Part shown: one piece after another, positions 35,190 through 43,836 of the stretch
Position numbering within the stretch: the first letter of the stretch is position 1
Layout: each line of letters opens with the position of its first letter
Assembly (NCBI RefSeq): GCF_006715635.1
Contig: NZ_VFNP01000002.1
Coordinates: forward strand, 496,001-560,000
Direction: 5' to 3'
Length of the DNA: 64,000 nt
From: Streptomyces sp. SLBN-118
GTDB lineage: Bacteria > Actinomycetota > Actinomycetes > Streptomycetales > Streptomycetaceae
Translations under genes and position numbers: made by a program
Notes under the pieces: model-generated
The model's database searches: none
Told to the model about the DNA's origin: nothing
The model's input: the letters and a program-made list of their open reading frames with translations, nothing else

Positions 35190-36278
35190 CTACTTCAGAC
35201 CGAGTTCGCCGCAGGCCGCCTTGTACTTCGGGGTGCAGATCTCAGCGGCCGTGTAGACGCCGTCCTTGATGACCGTCTCCTGGATGTTCTCCTTGGTCAG
35301 CGAGATGACCGGGACCAGCACCGAGGGGATGGACTTGGTGGTCGGGCTGTCGACGTCCGTCTGAGCCATGCCGAGCTCCATACCCCTGGCCAGGAGGATG
35401 GCCATCTCGGCGGCGGCCGCCGCCTCCGGCGCGTACGGCTTGTAGACGCTGGCGTACTGCTCCCCCGCGACGATCCGCTGCACGGCGGCGAGCTCGGCGT
35501 CCTGGCCGGTGACCGGCGGGACCGGGAAGATACCGGCCGACTTCAGTGCGGTGATGATGCCGCCCGCCATGCCGTCGTTGGCGGAGTAGACACCGATGAT
35601 CTTGTCGTTGCCGATCGACTCGATCGCCGCCACCATGTTCGCGGTGGCGTTCTCCGGCTTCCAGTCCTTGGTGTCGTACTCCTCGCCGATGTTGACCTTG
35701 CCGTCGAGCTCTGTGTGTGCGCCCTTCTTGAACATGGCGGCGTTCGGGTCGGTGACGGCGCCGTTCATCATCACTATCTGGCCGTCCTTGGCCCTGGAGC
35801 CGAGGGCCGTGAGCAGCGCCTTGCCCTGGACGTGGCCGACCTCTTCGTTGTCGAACGACGTGTAGGCGTCGATCGGGCCCTCGGCCAGGCGGTCGAAGGC
35901 GACGACCGGGATACCCGCCTCGTCGGCCTTCTTGATCGAGCCCGCGATGGCCTTGGAGTCCACCGCGTCCACGATCAGCACATCGACCTTGTCGGCGATC
36001 ATCGTTTCGACCTGCCGGCTCTGCAGCGTCGCGTCCTGCTTCGCGTTGACGTAGACGACCTTGCCCTTGTCGTTCGTCAGCTGCCCGATCTTCTCCTTGA
36101 TGACCGGCAGGTCGAACTTCTCGTAGCGAGCAGCCTCGTTCTCCGGAAGGAGCAGACCGACGGTGATGTCGTCGCTTATCCTCACGCCCGAGCCCTCATC
36201 GCCGCCGCAGGCAGCGAGCGAAACACTCATGGTGGAAGCGGCGACAACAACGGCGGAACGACGCAGTAGTGCGTTCAT
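35190..36278 (-). CDS. Sugar ABC transporter substrate-binding lipoprotein (XylF/ChvE-like), orphan
   Basis: 362 residues. Lipobox LAAC at about residue 24, then a periplasmic-binding fold of the ribose/xylose class: VGLLLPENEAARYEKFDLPV, DVLIVDAVDSKAIAG, VVAFDRLAEG, GVYSANDGMAGGIITAL, PVTGQDAELAAVQRI. Xylose-type receptors keep this spacing. No ATPase or permease gene is adjacent, so it must serve a transporter encoded elsewhere or act as a receptor. An inverted repeat 95-126 bases upstream may be its operator. Confidence 0.87.
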   Translation of the reverse strand: MNALLRRSAVVVAASTMSVSLAACGGDEGSGVRISDDITVGLLLPENEAARYEKFDLPVIKEKIGQLTNDKGKVVYVNAKQDATLQSRQVETMIADKVDVLIVDAVDSKAIAGSIKKADEAGIPVVAFDRLAEGPIDAYTSFDNEEVGHVQGKALLTALGSRAKDGQIVMMNGAVTDPNAAMFKKGAHTELDGKVNIGEEYDTKDWKPENATANMVAAIESIGNDKIIGVYSANDGMAGGIITALKSAGIFPVPPVTGQDAELAAVQRIVAGEQYASVYKPYAPEAAAAAEMAILLARGMELGMAQTDVDSPTTKSIPSVLVPVISLTKENIQETVIKDGVYTAAEICTPKYKAACGELGLK

Positions 36279-36372
36279 CTGTGGAACTCAACCTCCCTGG
36301 CCGACCGCGTTGCTGCGGCCGAGGTGGCTGGAAGTCAACTGCACCCCCATAAAAGCGTCAAGAAGTACAATC

Positions 36373-36404
36373 CTAACGAGATAGCAACGGCGCTCATTCG
36401 TTAG
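36373..36404. promoter_or_regulatory. Candidate operator upstream of the xylose-type binding protein
   Basis: CTAACGA (36373-36379) and TCGTTAG (36398-36404) form a perfect 7-bp inverted repeat with an 18-base spacer in an unusually A/T-rich stretch. TTAG...CTAA arms are reminiscent of ROK/XylR-type repressor sites. The repeat sits where the promoter of the minus-strand binding-protein gene should be. Regulator unknown; inference only. Confidence 0.4.
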
Positions 36405-36473
36405 CTAAGTGAAGGCATGCACACACGTCGACCAGCAGCGACACCTTCGGAAACACATCGCCCCCGCCCGGCC

Positions 36474-36728
36474 TCAGGCGTCGGCAGCGTAGCGCCAGAA
36501 GTCCCGCATCAGATCCGGTGGAGTCGGTCCGGCCATCTCCAGCTGGCTGAGCAGGACGGTGACGGCCCCGGTGGATGAGGTGATCTGCGCTGCCGTTCCG
36601 GTGCCGCCGATCCAGCCGTAGCGACCGGCGGTTCCAGGGGTCGATGGCCTCGACGTCGACCGAGCCGCCGAAGCCCCAGCCCTGGCCTTTCCAGGAACAG
36701 CGTGCTCGCAGCGCGCTGGGGGAGGGCG
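36474..36728 (-). pseudogene. C-terminal stub of a beta-lactamase-type serine hydrolase
   Basis: In the upstream frame the minus strand gives GQGWGFGGSVDVEAIDPW; near 36640 the frame changes and continues TAGRYGWIGGTGTAAQIT, VTVLLSQLEMAGPTPPDL and MRDFWRYAADA before a stop. Joined, this is the end of class-C beta-lactamase-like esterases (GWGFG and the terminal MRDFWRYA are typical). The first 250 or more residues are absent and a frameshift is present. Confidence 0.7.
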
Positions 36729-36813
36729 ACTGATCAATGAGCCGCGACAAAGCAGGCGTAGGCTGACCATTACGCCGCATTGCACCGCGAAATGAACGAT
36801 GGAGGCGCGGCGC

Positions 36814-38331
36814 ATGACCGACCCCTTCGGCTTCCTCAAAGTCCCCCGCCGGCCCGTCCCTGCGCGCCCCGTCGAAGAGCGGCTGAGCGACTGGAACGAG
36901 GTCTACGCGGGACAGGTCCTGCTGCCCCTTGTGTCGGAGCAGGCGGGGCGCTGCATGGACTGCGGCATACCGTTCTGTCACAGCGGCTGCCCGCTGGGCA
37001 ATCTCATCCCCGAGTGGAACGCGTACGCGAAGCACGGCGACTGGCGGGCAGCGGCCGAGCGGCTGCACGCGACGAACAACTTCCCCGAGTTCACCGGACG
37101 GCTGTGCCCCGCGCCCTGCGAGGACGCCTGCGTGCTGGCCATCAACGCCGATCCGGTGACGATCAAGAACGTCGAACAGGCCATCGCCGACCAGATCTGG
37201 GAGCACGGGTACGCCTCCCCCCAGCCACCGGAGCGCCTCAGCGGTAAGTCCGTCGCCGTCATCGGGTCCGGACCCGCCGGACTGGCCGCCGCGCAACAGC
37301 TCACCCGGACCGGTCACACCGTCGCCGTCTACGAGCGGGCCGACCGCATAGGCGGGCTGCTGCGTTACGGCATCCCCGCTTTCAAGATGGAGAAGCGGCA
37401 CCTGGACCGCCGCATCGAGCAGATGCGGGCGGAGGGCACCAAGTTCCGCACCGGTGTGGACGTCGGCCACGATCTCGACGCCACCGAGCTCAGAAGGCGG
37501 CATGACGCCGTGGTCGTCGCCGTCGGAGCCACCCTGCAGCGGGAGCTCCCCGTTCCCGGCCGCGAGCTGTGCGGCATCCATCAGGCCATGGACTACCTGA
37601 CCCTCGCCAACCGGGTCGGGGAGGGAGACTACGCCTCGCCTCCCGTCACCGCCGAGGGCAAACACGTGGTGATCGTCGGTGGCGGGGACACCGGCTCGGA
37701 CTGTCTGGGCACCGCCCTGCGCCAGGGCGCGGTCTCCGTGATGCAGCTGGACATCAATCCGGAGCCGGGCGGCTCCCGGCCGGACGCCGAGCCCTGGCCC
37801 ACCTATCCGAAGGTCTACCGGATCTCCCATGCCCATGAAGAGGCCCGGGGCCGGGAGGGCACGGATCCAAGGGTCTTCGCCTCCGCCACGTTCCGCTTCG
37901 AAGGGGACCCGGCCGGACATGTGCGCGCACTGCACCTGTCGGAAGTGGAACCCGGACGCAGAAGGCCGCGGCCCGGCACCGAGCGGATCATTCCGGCGGA
38001 GCTGGTACTGCTCGCCCTCGGCTTCTCCGGTCCCGAAGGGGGCTCCGGTCTGATGGAGCAGCTGAGGCTCACGCTGGACGAGCGGCAGAACTTCGCGCGG
38101 GACGCCGCCTTCGCGGCCGAGACCGCCGAATCGACGGAGCGCGCCGGGACGACGGGCCGCCCCGCGGTCGACGGGGTCTTCGTGGCGGGCGACGCGGGAC
38201 GAGGCCAGTCCCTGGTGGTGTGGGCCATCGCGGAGGGGCGCTCCGCGGCGGCGGCCGCGGACCGCTATCTGACCGGCTCCACCGTGCTCCCGGCCCCCGT
38301 TGCCGCAACGGACCGGCCCCTGGTGGCATGA
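36814..38331 (+). CDS. gltD: Glutamate synthase (NADPH) small/beta subunit
   Basis: 505 residues from the ATG at 36814 with GGAGG 8 bases upstream; a GTG/ATG 5 codons earlier overlaps that site. The N-terminal Cys clusters for the two [4Fe-4S] centres are complete (CMDCGIPFCHSGCPLGN and GRLCPAPCEDACVL). FAD/NADPH folds follow: VIGSGPAGLAAAQQL, VVIVGGGDTGSDC, and VFVAGDAGRGQSLVVWAI. It channels electrons from NADPH to the large subunit GltB for glutamate synthesis from glutamine and 2-oxoglutarate. gltB is not adjacent, which is unusual because streptomycetes often have gltBD together; a solitary copy may partner another protein. Confidence 0.93.
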   Translation: MTDPFGFLKVPRRPVPARPVEERLSDWNEVYAGQVLLPLVSEQAGRCMDCGIPFCHSGCPLGNLIPEWNAYAKHGDWRAAAERLHATNNFPEFTGRLCPAPCEDACVLAINADPVTIKNVEQAIADQIWEHGYASPQPPERLSGKSVAVIGSGPAGLAAAQQLTRTGHTVAVYERADRIGGLLRYGIPAFKMEKRHLDRRIEQMRAEGTKFRTGVDVGHDLDATELRRRHDAVVVAVGATLQRELPVPGRELCGIHQAMDYLTLANRVGEGDYASPPVTAEGKHVVIVGGGDTGSDCLGTALRQGAVSVMQLDINPEPGGSRPDAEPWPTYPKVYRISHAHEEARGREGTDPRVFASATFRFEGDPAGHVRALHLSEVEPGRRRPRPGTERIIPAELVLLALGFSGPEGGSGLMEQLRLTLDERQNFARDAAFAAETAESTERAGTTGRPAVDGVFVAGDAGRGQSLVVWAIAEGRSAAAAADRYLTGSTVLPAPVAATDRPLVA

Positions 38332-38360
38332 CGCCTGTGCGCGTGCCCGCGCGAGCCCTG

Positions 38361-40196
38361 TCACGGGGCCGACGGGGAAGGCGTGGCACCGGGCGCCGGG
38401 CCGTACGCCTTCAGGAAGCGGTCGCGGAACGTGTCCATCTTCCAGACCGGGCCCTTGGGGGCGGGCTTCAGGCCGTCCTGCCAGCCCCAGCCGGATATCC
38501 GGTCCAGCACGGCGGGGTCGTGGGCAACGATCGCGATCGGTATGTCCCGGCTGGCGTGCTTGCCGGAGACCTTCGCCACTGGCTGGTGGTCGCCGAGGAA
38601 GACGAGCACGGTGTTCTTGTTGCCGTACTTCTCCACGTAGGAGGTGAGGCTGTTCAGCGAGTACTCGATGGACTTGGCGTACTCACCGCGCAATTCGCCG
38701 GTGTCCTTCCACACGTCCACGGGGTCCTTGCCCGCCTTCTCGATGGCGTCGTATTCGGAGCCGTCACCGACCGCGTCCCAGTCCAGGGTCTTGGGGAGGG
38801 GTGCCCAGGGGTTGTGGCTGGAGGTCAGGATGATCTCCGACATGAGCGGCTTGTCGTGCTTCTTGCCGTGCTCGAGGCGTTCGAATGCCTTCAGGGCGTA
38901 CTGGTCCGGCATGGTCGACCAGCTGAACTCCGGGCCCTCGTACCCGAGATGCCGCGAATCGTAGACCTTGTCGAAGCCGTAGAACTTTCCCTCCGGCCAG
39001 TTCTTGGTGACGCCCGGCATGATGCCGACCGTCCGCCAGGCGCCCGTCTTGCGGAAGGCGCTCGGGAGGGTCAGGTGATCCCCGGCGGTGATGGTGCGGT
39101 AACGCTGCTGATTATCGATCCACAGGCCCGACGCGAAGGTGGAGTGGGCCAGCCAGCTGCCGCCGCCGTACGTCGGCGAGGTGAGCCAGCCGCTCCTGGC
39201 CGAGTACCCGGCCGCGCGCAGCCGCTTGGTCCCGTCCGCGAGCGCCGCGTCGACCCGCGGCGCCATCTCCGGGTCCTCGACCGCGCTGCGGCCGTAGCTC
39301 TCGATGAAGGTGAAGATGACGTCCTTGCCGCGCAGTCCGGTCAGCAACTGGTCGGGCGGGGTGTCACCGAAGGCGTCGACCGCGGCCTCCTTGGCGAACG
39401 CCTTCTCATCCCTCAGGGTCGCGTTCACCAGGTCCACACGGTTGCGCGCGAGCGCAGTGGTGTTCCTGGAGGCAACCGGCGCACCGGCGAGCTGGAGGCC
39501 GAGCGCCGCGCAGGTTATCCAGGCGGTCCCGAGTACCAGAGTCGTAGGGATCGCCACGGCGCTGTGCCGGGCCATGAGGTTGCTGAGCCGGACGACCGCC
39601 AGCGTCATGAGGACGAGCAGGGCGAGCACGAGGATCACGACCACGACGACGACACCGATCGCGCCCGACCTGCCTATCGAGTCCTGGAGGAACGACTCGC
39701 CGTCGTCGAGCAGAATCCAGTCGAGCACGAGGTTGAATCCCCGGCCGAAGACCTCGTGGAAGCCCATGTCAAGGAAGTTGAGGAGGGTCAGCACGCCGAG
39801 GACCGCCCCGGCAACCGCCGCCGCCGCACGCCTTGCCCTCGGCGGCAGGACAAGCAGTACGGCGGCGCCGAATATCCCCTCCACCGGTATGCGTACGAAC
39901 GTGCTCGGCGTGAGGCGTGCGGCGTCCTGCGGCATGAGGAGAGCGAAGAACACGAGCACGGCGGCCAGGGCGGTGGTCGTCCACGCCACCGCACGCACCG
40001 CGGCCGGATGCCTGTCGCGCCAGCCGATGGCGGCAGCGGCGTCAGGGTCGTCACCGGTGGCGTCACCCGCGGTGCTGTCCCGGCCTGCGGCGGTGTCGTC
40101 CGGCGTGCCCTCCCAGGGGCCGTCCGGCGCCGGGCCCTCTTCCGTGGGTGCCTGGTCCGAGTGCGGCAGCTGAACAGAGCGCGTGAAGAGCGACAC
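38361..40196 (-). CDS. LtaS-like membrane sulfatase / phosphoglycerol transferase
   Basis: 611 residues from a GTG at 40196 (GAAGGA upstream); an alternative start 34 codons further up lacks support. An acidic cytoplasmic tail precedes four or five membrane helices (residues 70-260, e.g. WTTTALAAVLVFFALLMP). The extracellular C-terminal domain has sulfatase-fold metal residues: FTFIESYGRS, the nucleophile region SPTYGGGSWLAHSTFASG, SHNPWAPLP and FLGDHQP. The family transfers phosphoglycerol or phosphoethanolamine to polymers such as lipoteichoic acid; which one is unknown. Confidence 0.86.
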   Translation of the reverse strand: MSLFTRSVQLPHSDQAPTEEGPAPDGPWEGTPDDTAAGRDSTAGDATGDDPDAAAAIGWRDRHPAAVRAVAWTTTALAAVLVFFALLMPQDAARLTPSTFVRIPVEGIFGAAVLLVLPPRARRAAAAVAGAVLGVLTLLNFLDMGFHEVFGRGFNLVLDWILLDDGESFLQDSIGRSGAIGVVVVVVILVLALLVLMTLAVVRLSNLMARHSAVAIPTTLVLGTAWITCAALGLQLAGAPVASRNTTALARNRVDLVNATLRDEKAFAKEAAVDAFGDTPPDQLLTGLRGKDVIFTFIESYGRSAVEDPEMAPRVDAALADGTKRLRAAGYSARSGWLTSPTYGGGSWLAHSTFASGLWIDNQQRYRTITAGDHLTLPSAFRKTGAWRTVGIMPGVTKNWPEGKFYGFDKVYDSRHLGYEGPEFSWSTMPDQYALKAFERLEHGKKHDKPLMSEIILTSSHNPWAPLPKTLDWDAVGDGSEYDAIEKAGKDPVDVWKDTGELRGEYAKSIEYSLNSLTSYVEKYGNKNTVLVFLGDHQPVAKVSGKHASRDIPIAIVAHDPAVLDRISGWGWQDGLKPAPKGPVWKMDTFRDRFLKAYGPAPGATPSPSAP

Positions 40197-40355
40197 GCGG
40201 GGGTCCTTCCGTACGAAGCCGGGTGGTGGCGGTCCCGGCAAGAGAGGCCGGGGGCCGCGCACATGTGTACGGCCTGCCTGCGGCTTCCGTTCAATCACCG
40301 CGGTCGCCCGCGCGGGAAGGGTACGCGGCGAGGGTGAACCAGTTGACGCCGTCCC

Positions 40356-40394
40356 CTTGTTACTGGATCTTGTGACTGGATCTTGTTACTGGAG
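40356..40394. repeat. Three tandem 13-bp repeats after the ricin-lectin gene
   Basis: CTTGTTACTGGAT, CTTGTGACTGGAT and CTTGTTACTGGAG lie head to tail, differing by one base each from the consensus. They start 5 bases beyond the stop codon of the minus-strand gene at 40399, in an otherwise featureless 202-base gap (40197-40398). Confidence 0.9.
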
Positions 40395-40398
40395 GTTG

Positions 40399-42078
40399 CT
40401 AGTTCCTCGGGGCGGATCCGGCGGTCCACCGCTGGTCGCTGTCGCCGTCCGCGGGGTCGAAGTCGAGAAAACCGCCCTCCCAGTTGCCCAGGGGTTCAAG
40501 GGCGAAGTCCGGCGCGATCTGCGGGCGTACGGCGCCCGATCCATCGACGGTGAAGAGCAGATTCAGGCCGTTCCTGCCCTCGACCGAGGAGCAGGTCCAA
40601 ATACCGACGCCCCGGTCGGTGCTGCCGCGCGAGTCCAGGCAGTAGTCGGGGTCCTCGTAACTGTGCAGGAGCCCGATGGAGTCCAGACTCCACTTCTGGG
40701 TCCGGGCGCCGTCGCAGCGGGCGGTGAAGACGTCGGTACGGTTCTCCATCACCCCGTCCACGATGTCCAGGCACAGCCCGGAATCCGCGTTCACGACCTG
40801 CGTATAGCCGCCGCCGGCCACGATCGGCGACGGCGGGCGCCGGAGTTTCTTCGAGACAGTGGGCGACGGGGTGTTGGGGACGGTGGCCGAGGGGGTGGGG
40901 CTCGGCGAGGGTGAGGGCTTCTTCGACGGCTGCTGGGTGGGACTCTTCGGAGCGGGGGCGGGCGGGGCAACGGCGGGCCAGCTCTCCCTGAGCGGGGGCT
41001 CCTTCGCACGGACGCGTGCCGGACCGGAATCCTCGGAGGCGTGCAGTGTGCCGGCGACGACGGCGCCCGCGACGGCCACAGCGATGATGACGACGGTCCG
41101 GGACGGCCACCTCGCGTCCGTCCGAGATGTCCCGCCGCGCTGGTGGGGCCTCGCAGAAACGGCGAAGGCCGACGTGGTGGCCATGGCCTTCGACCGGTCG
41201 GCCTGCGCCGGTACGGCATCGAGCAGGGCGCGCACCGGACCGCGGGCCGCGTAGGCCGATCCGCCCCAGCCGAGCAGTCCTTCGGCGAACACGGCACGGG
41301 GATCGTTCCCCATCCGCGCCAGCTCCGCGAGCAACCGGGTGCAGCTGGGGCATTCCGCCAGGTGGAGCGTCAGATCATCGCTGTGACGCCGGTCGCCGGG
41401 CCGCGCCGCCGCCTCGATGATGCGGCGGAAGCCCAGGCACTTCTTGTCCCCGCCACGCTCCAGATACGCCAGCAGATAAGCCTGACGCATGGCGTCCTGC
41501 GCCCTCTCCCGCAGCTCTGGAACGAGAGCGGCCCGGATGTTGAGGAAGGTGGCGACGGTGGCGTCCTGTTCCCCGTCCACCACCGCGTACCACAGGACGC
41601 CCCGTGTCAGCTCCGGCAGCCGGTAGAAACCGGTGAGCATCGCGGACGACGCCTCGAACCGGAGCCGGGACAGCGGCACACCGGGCGCGGTGAAGTCGGC
41701 CGACTCGTCGATCCATACGGCGAAACCGGATTCGAGCCGGTCCCGGCGGCTGCCGGCGGCCCAGTTGAGACCCACCCGCTGAACGAGCATCAGGACATGG
41801 TGCCGCCAGTTCCCCCGGGGTTCGATGCCCCGGCACGCCTCCTGAACTGCCAGGTCGAAGGCCTGCACCGCCAGTTGGTGCCCGGCGGCCGGGTTGCGTC
41901 CGCAGACCCGGGCGTAGGTGAGGGCGGCGGGCAGGTGGCGACGCTTGAGCTCCTGCGCGGCAGGATGGGCGGCCGGAGCGCCGGCGCGGACGCGTTCGGT
42001 GAGTTCCGCGTCCGACAGGGCGGCGTAGACCGGCGTCTCGTCCCCGGGACCGGGACCGATCTGGTGGAGCTCTGGCAC
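40399..42078 (-). CDS. Sigma-70-like / zinc-finger / transmembrane / ricin-B lectin protein
   Basis: 559 residues with four parts in one chain. Residues 20-215 resemble an ECF sigma factor (SDAELTERVRAGAPAAH; then a region-4-like LPELTRGVLWYAVVDGEQDATV). Residues 230-260 carry a zf-HC2 anti-sigma motif, LHLAECPSCTRLL. One membrane helix (VVIIAVAVAGAVVAGTL, near 335) is followed by a Pro/Ser-rich stalk. Residues 425-555 form an extracellular ricin-type beta-trefoil with repeats such as SGLCLDIVDG, DYCLDSRGS and QKWSLDS. It looks like a membrane receptor linking extracellular carbohydrate to transcription. Whether the sigma part binds RNA polymerase is not known. Third codon positions are GC-rich as in neighbours. 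Confidence 0.85.
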   Translation of the reverse strand: MPELHQIGPGPGDETPVYAALSDAELTERVRAGAPAAHPAAQELKRRHLPAALTYARVCGRNPAAGHQLAVQAFDLAVQEACRGIEPRGNWRHHVLMLVQRVGLNWAAGSRRDRLESGFAVWIDESADFTAPGVPLSRLRFEASSAMLTGFYRLPELTRGVLWYAVVDGEQDATVATFLNIRAALVPELRERAQDAMRQAYLLAYLERGGDKKCLGFRRIIEAAARPGDRRHSDDLTLHLAECPSCTRLLAELARMGNDPRAVFAEGLLGWGGSAYAARGPVRALLDAVPAQADRSKAMATTSAFAVSARPHQRGGTSRTDARWPSRTVVIIAVAVAGAVVAGTLHASEDSGPARVRAKEPPLRESWPAVAPPAPAPKSPTQQPSKKPSPSPSPTPSATVPNTPSPTVSKKLRRPPSPIVAGGGYTQVVNADSGLCLDIVDGVMENRTDVFTARCDGARTQKWSLDSIGLLHSYEDPDYCLDSRGSTDRGVGIWTCSSVEGRNGLNLLFTVDGSGAVRPQIAPDFALEPLGNWEGGFLDFDPADGDSDQRWTAGSAPRN

Positions 42079-42378
42079 CCTCTTGACTCCTCGTTCACGG
42101 CGCGACCGAACTGCTGCTCAGGGGCAACACGCCGGTGTTACCAGCAAGAAACAAGAGCCCATAGTGAAGCAGTGAGCCCTGCGGGGATAGATGTTTCCGC
42201 GGGTAAGTCGCCGCTCGCGGCGAGACCCGCCAGCGGCGCTCAACTCGCCCGCCACAGCGGGAGCAGTCGCCCCCGCTCGTTCGTGGCTCGGCACCGCCGC
42301 GAGGCAGGCCAACAGCCCGTCCGCCACTGCGTCCGAGCCGCTCCGGTGCGATGCTGGTCGGGAGACGCGGAGGTCGCC
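42079..42378. other. Divergent intergenic region between the ricin-lectin gene and the methyltransferase gene
   Basis: 300 bases. The part next to 42078 is A/T-richer (around 42130-42170) and must hold the leftward promoter. GGAGG at 42369-42373 serves the methyltransferase. I see no further gene or strong hairpin. Confidence 0.45.
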
Positions 42379-43041
42379 ATGGGGTTCTACGCCGAGCGAG
42401 TCCTGCCGCGGGTCGTCGACGTCGCCTGCGGTGCCAAGACAGCCCGCCCGCTGCGACGCCGAGTCTGCGCGGGCCTCAAGGGCGAAGTCGTCGAGATCGG
42501 GTTCGGGACGGGGCACAACGTTCCCTTCTACCCCCCGGCAGTCACCGGCGTGGCCGCGGTGGAGCCCTCCGATGCCGGATGGAGGCTTGCCGGCGAGCGT
42601 GTCAGGGCGTCCCGGGTCCCGGTGCGGCGCGCCGGGCTGGACGGACAGTCGTTGCCCTTCGAAGACGCCAGTTTTGACGCCGCGTTGTCCACGTGGACGC
42701 TGTGCACCATTCCCGATGCCGACGCCGCCCTGCGCGAGGTGCGCCGCGTCCTCAGACCGGGTGGTGCCCTGCACTTCGTCGAGCACGGGCTGGCCCCCGA
42801 AGGGGACGAGAACGTCCGCCGCTGGCAACGACGCCTGGAGCCGGTGAACAAGCGGCTGTTCGGCGGGTGTCATCTCACCCGGCCGATCGTCGACATGCTG
42901 ACCAGCGCGGGGTTCACCCTCTCGGAACTGGATGTCTTCTACGAGAAGGGTGCGCCGAAGCCCATGGGAGCCGACTCCCTCGGCGTCGCGCTGCGGGAAG
43001 CGCCTCTCCCGGGCCGGGAAAATCTATGGCCGCCAAGGTAG
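42379..43041 (+). CDS. Class I SAM-dependent methyltransferase
   Basis: 220 residues from the ATG at 42379 with GGAGG 5 bases upstream. Motif I VVEIGFGTGHNVPFY, motif II/III region DGQSLPFEDASFDAALSTWTLC, and motif LREVRRVLRPGGALHFVEHG are typical of UbiE/Methyltransf_11 enzymes. The C-terminal half (EPVNKRLFGGCHLTRPI, FYEKGAPKPMG) matches the small UbiE-like proteins that are often annotated phosphatidylethanolamine N-methyltransferase or unknown. The substrate is not assignable. It is monocistronic. Confidence 0.88.
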   Translation: MGFYAERVLPRVVDVACGAKTARPLRRRVCAGLKGEVVEIGFGTGHNVPFYPPAVTGVAAVEPSDAGWRLAGERVRASRVPVRRAGLDGQSLPFEDASFDAALSTWTLCTIPDADAALREVRRVLRPGGALHFVEHGLAPEGDENVRRWQRRLEPVNKRLFGGCHLTRPIVDMLTSAGFTLSELDVFYEKGAPKPMGADSLGVALREAPLPGRENLWPPR

Positions 43042-43411
43042 AAATTGAGCGACCGTCCGGCTAGAGTTTTTCGTAGCCGATCAAGTCGGCGATACGCAAC
43101 GGACTGGTGCGAGCAGTGCAGGCACGGCCACGCCGTGCGACACCAGACGCCCGAAGCAGTACACCCCGAAGAAGGAGAGGAGCAGACGCCATCAGGATCG
43201 CCCGGGCGAGGCTTGTCCGCCCGGGTGCCACAGGCCCCGGATTGGAAGGTGGTCCCCGGTCACGCATCAGCGATCCCCGCACGTCCGGTCTCAAGGACGG
43301 ACCTGCGGAATACGAAAGCCAGCGCACAGCGCCGGCAGATGGTGTTGATACCCCTCGGGGCCCCGGTGTGTACGCATCGGGGCCCCTCGACGCGTTCCAG
43401 AAGAGGTGCGA
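43042..43411. other. 370-base non-coding region with a hairpin before the MerR-type gene
   Basis: No frame in this stretch looks like a gene. A perfect 9-bp inverted repeat (GGGGCCCCG at 43357-43365, CGGGGCCCC at 43378-43386, 12-base loop) ends 15 bases before the AAGAGG ribosome-binding site at 43401. It may be a leader attenuator or a terminator for an upstream transcript; no T-tract follows. A weaker hairpin (GCCGA/TCGGC) is at about 43077-43091. Confidence 0.5.
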
Positions 43412-43759
43412 ATGCCCCCAGAAACCCCCTCGCCCGCCGCCGACCGGTTCGACGATGACGACTACCCCGCCTACACGATGGGGCGCGCCGCCGAAATGAT
43501 CGGCGCCACGCCCGGCTTCCTGCGATCCCTCGGGGAAGCCCGGCTGATCACCCCGCTGCGGTCCGAGGGCGGCCATCGACGCTACTCCCGCTACCAGCTA
43601 CGCATCGCCGCCCGGGCACGCGAGCTCGTCGACGGCGGAACGCCGATCGACGCAGCCTGCCGCATCGTGATCCTGGAAGACCAGCTCGAGGAAGCCCTGC
43701 GACTCAACGAGGAACTGCGGCGGACCACGGCCGACTCCAGCGGGGCGGCCGAATCCTGA
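43412..43759 (+). CDS. MerR-family transcriptional regulator (short)
   Basis: 115 residues from the ATG at 43412; a GTG two codons upstream is also possible. The winged HTH is complete: YTMGRAAEMIGATPGFLRSL and GLITPLR-type segment LITPLRSEGGHRRYSRY, followed by a coiled dimerisation helix (CRIVILEDQLEEALRLNEELRR). No Cys for metal binding and no large effector domain. It sits 320 bases upstream of cspA on the same strand, so it may belong to the cold-shock block. Confidence 0.86.
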   Translation: MPPETPSPAADRFDDDDYPAYTMGRAAEMIGATPGFLRSLGEARLITPLRSEGGHRRYSRYQLRIAARARELVDGGTPIDAACRIVILEDQLEEALRLNEELRRTTADSSGAAES

Positions 43760-43836
43760 CAGCGGCCCGAGCCCGGCCGACGCACACAAGCAGCCGATAC
43801 CTGTCACGGCAGACATAGATATTCGAGCAACGAGCG

